A DNA stretch of 64,000 nucleotides from positions 6,598,463-6,662,462 of the forward strand of contig CM064545.1 of NCBI GenBank assembly GCA_032716605.1, in the 5' to 3' direction. The stretch comes from Paralithodes platypus (lineage: Eukaryota; Arthropoda; Malacostraca; Decapoda; Lithodidae). The translations under genes and the position numbers were made by a program. Position 1 is the stretch's first letter. Every line of letters begins with the position of its first letter. The notes under the pieces were generated by a model. It saw nothing but the letters and a program-made list of their open reading frames with translations, was not told the origin of the DNA and ran no database searches. Shown piece by piece: positions 63,300 to 64,000 of the stretch.

Positions 63300-64000
63300 T
63301 GTATGAAGGTGACACAAAGCAGGCTGCCTGCAACGAGTGTCTCCCCCAAAGCCAATGGAGAAAGAAAAAGCTAAATTTAAAAACAAATTAAGTCATAGGA
63401 TGAAAGAAAGATTGATTGAAGGTGAAAGTTACAGATTTTACTTGTTGAGTAGAAGAAAAACAGATTTGTTTATAATTCTAGGGTTGGAGAGCTAGACAGA
63501 ATAGGAGTAAGATTGCGATGAAAAGCGGGTGCCTCCCACTCGCCGAGAGCTCTGAAGAACACATATTGTTGAAATAGCAATAGAATAGGGAAAGAGGTGC
63601 AACATTGCAGGGCTTAAACAGAGATGTTAGGGAATTATTAAGAGGTGATGAGTTGATAAGACGGAATGCTTTGGTCTCTACCCTTTCGAGAAGCGCAGCA
63701 TAGCTGACACCTCCCCACACATGCGAACAATATTTGATACATGGATGCACAGAGCAAAAAGCTGTGCGGGGGAAAGGAACCCATGGAGACAGTTGAGCAC
63801 ATCCAGCCTCTGGGAAGCGATTTTAGCACGAGTGGTGATATGGTCTTTCCAGGAATGTCTAGATGAAAAGGAGACACCAAACTTATTGAGAGAAGATGAG
63901 GAGTAGGTGTATGTATTGTTGAAGAATATGGGATAGTCAAGTGGAAGAATGTGACAGGTAGACATATGGAGAAATTAGGTTTTGGAAGCATTGGAAGAAA
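63300..64000 (-). pseudogene. LINE-J copy 3, degenerate, cut by the window edge
   Basis: Minus-strand relative of 31467-33180. The 3'UTR word equivalent to 'gcactcgctgcaggcag' is at about 63318-63345. Above it are HPCIKYCSHVWGGVSYAALLERV, KAFRLINSSPLNNSL, SWKDHITTRAKIASQ and LDYPIFFNNTYTYSSSS. Frames 63478-63750, 63638-63991 and 63678-63965 are pieces of one protein separated by frame breaks. The element continues past 64000. Confidence 0.85.

Overview
The window looks like a repeat-dense intergenic or heterochromatic stretch of an animal genome, most likely an arthropod and probably a decapod crustacean. This guess rests on the mix of CR1-like, RTE-like and Jockey/I-like LINEs, Ty3/Gypsy elements, Tc1/mariner relics, long tRNA-headed SINEs and very abundant (TA)n, (CT)n and (CA)n microsatellites. 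I found no convincing host protein-coding gene and no canonical tRNA or rRNA gene. Nearly every long open reading frame belongs to a transposable element, and most are broken by stops or frameshifts.

Layout. 1-3.6 kb: microsatellites, small tandem duplications and tRNA-like SINE pieces. 3.66-10.75 kb: a minus-strand CR1-like LINE (CR1-1, with an SGNH-esterase-type ORF1), split by a plus-strand RTE-like LINE (RTE-1, 5770-9164) with a 12-bp target-site duplication. 10.75-15 kb: two SINE-A copies tail to head, then an old LINE relic split by a truncated RTE-2, which itself carries a poly(A) retroposon; a 55-bp minisatellite grown from RT coding sequence; and a minus-strand SINE-A. 15.6-19.2 kb: a minus-strand Jockey/I-type LINE split by another 5'-truncated LINE that ends in a 37-bp minisatellite.

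19.6-28.6 kb holds the most interesting element: a 9-kb Ty3/Gypsy-type LTR retrotransposon whose integrase is encoded upstream of its reverse transcriptase, in one continuous ORF. This is the Gmr1-type (Copia-like) domain order. Its Gag resembles the SCAN-type capsid. 30.2-33.2 kb: a near-complete plus-strand Jockey/I-type LINE (LINE-J) with an intact RT. Degenerate relatives lie at 34.3-35.7 kb and at the right edge (63.3-64 kb). 36.5-37.5 kb: a third RTE copy. 38.4-40.1 kb: a PIF/Harbinger-like TIR element with TAA duplications and an internal large palindrome.

40.8-43.7 kb: two elements whose ends start CAGGGTGTTT. One contains a truncated CR1-like copy. The other is an internally deleted DD41D mariner with TIRs of about 178 bp. 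43.8-50.3 kb: three tandem copies of a 327-bp repeat, the first split by a minus-strand 5.56-kb Ty3/Gypsy element (223-bp LTRs, 5-bp duplication CTTAT). 51.6-54.9 kb: a minus-strand SINE-A split by a 2.78-kb Tc1-like element with TIRs of about 330 bp. 55.75-61 kb: a second, nearly full-length CR1-like LINE (CR1-2) with two tandem arrays in its 5' region and a compact CCAAT/TATA/GC-box promoter-like cluster further upstream. 61.4-63.3 kb: simple, pyrimidine-rich sequence.

These genes do not work together as a pathway. The window is a record of successive insertions. At least five nestings can be read directly from the sequence, several proven by target-site duplications or by an uninterrupted second copy inside the same window.
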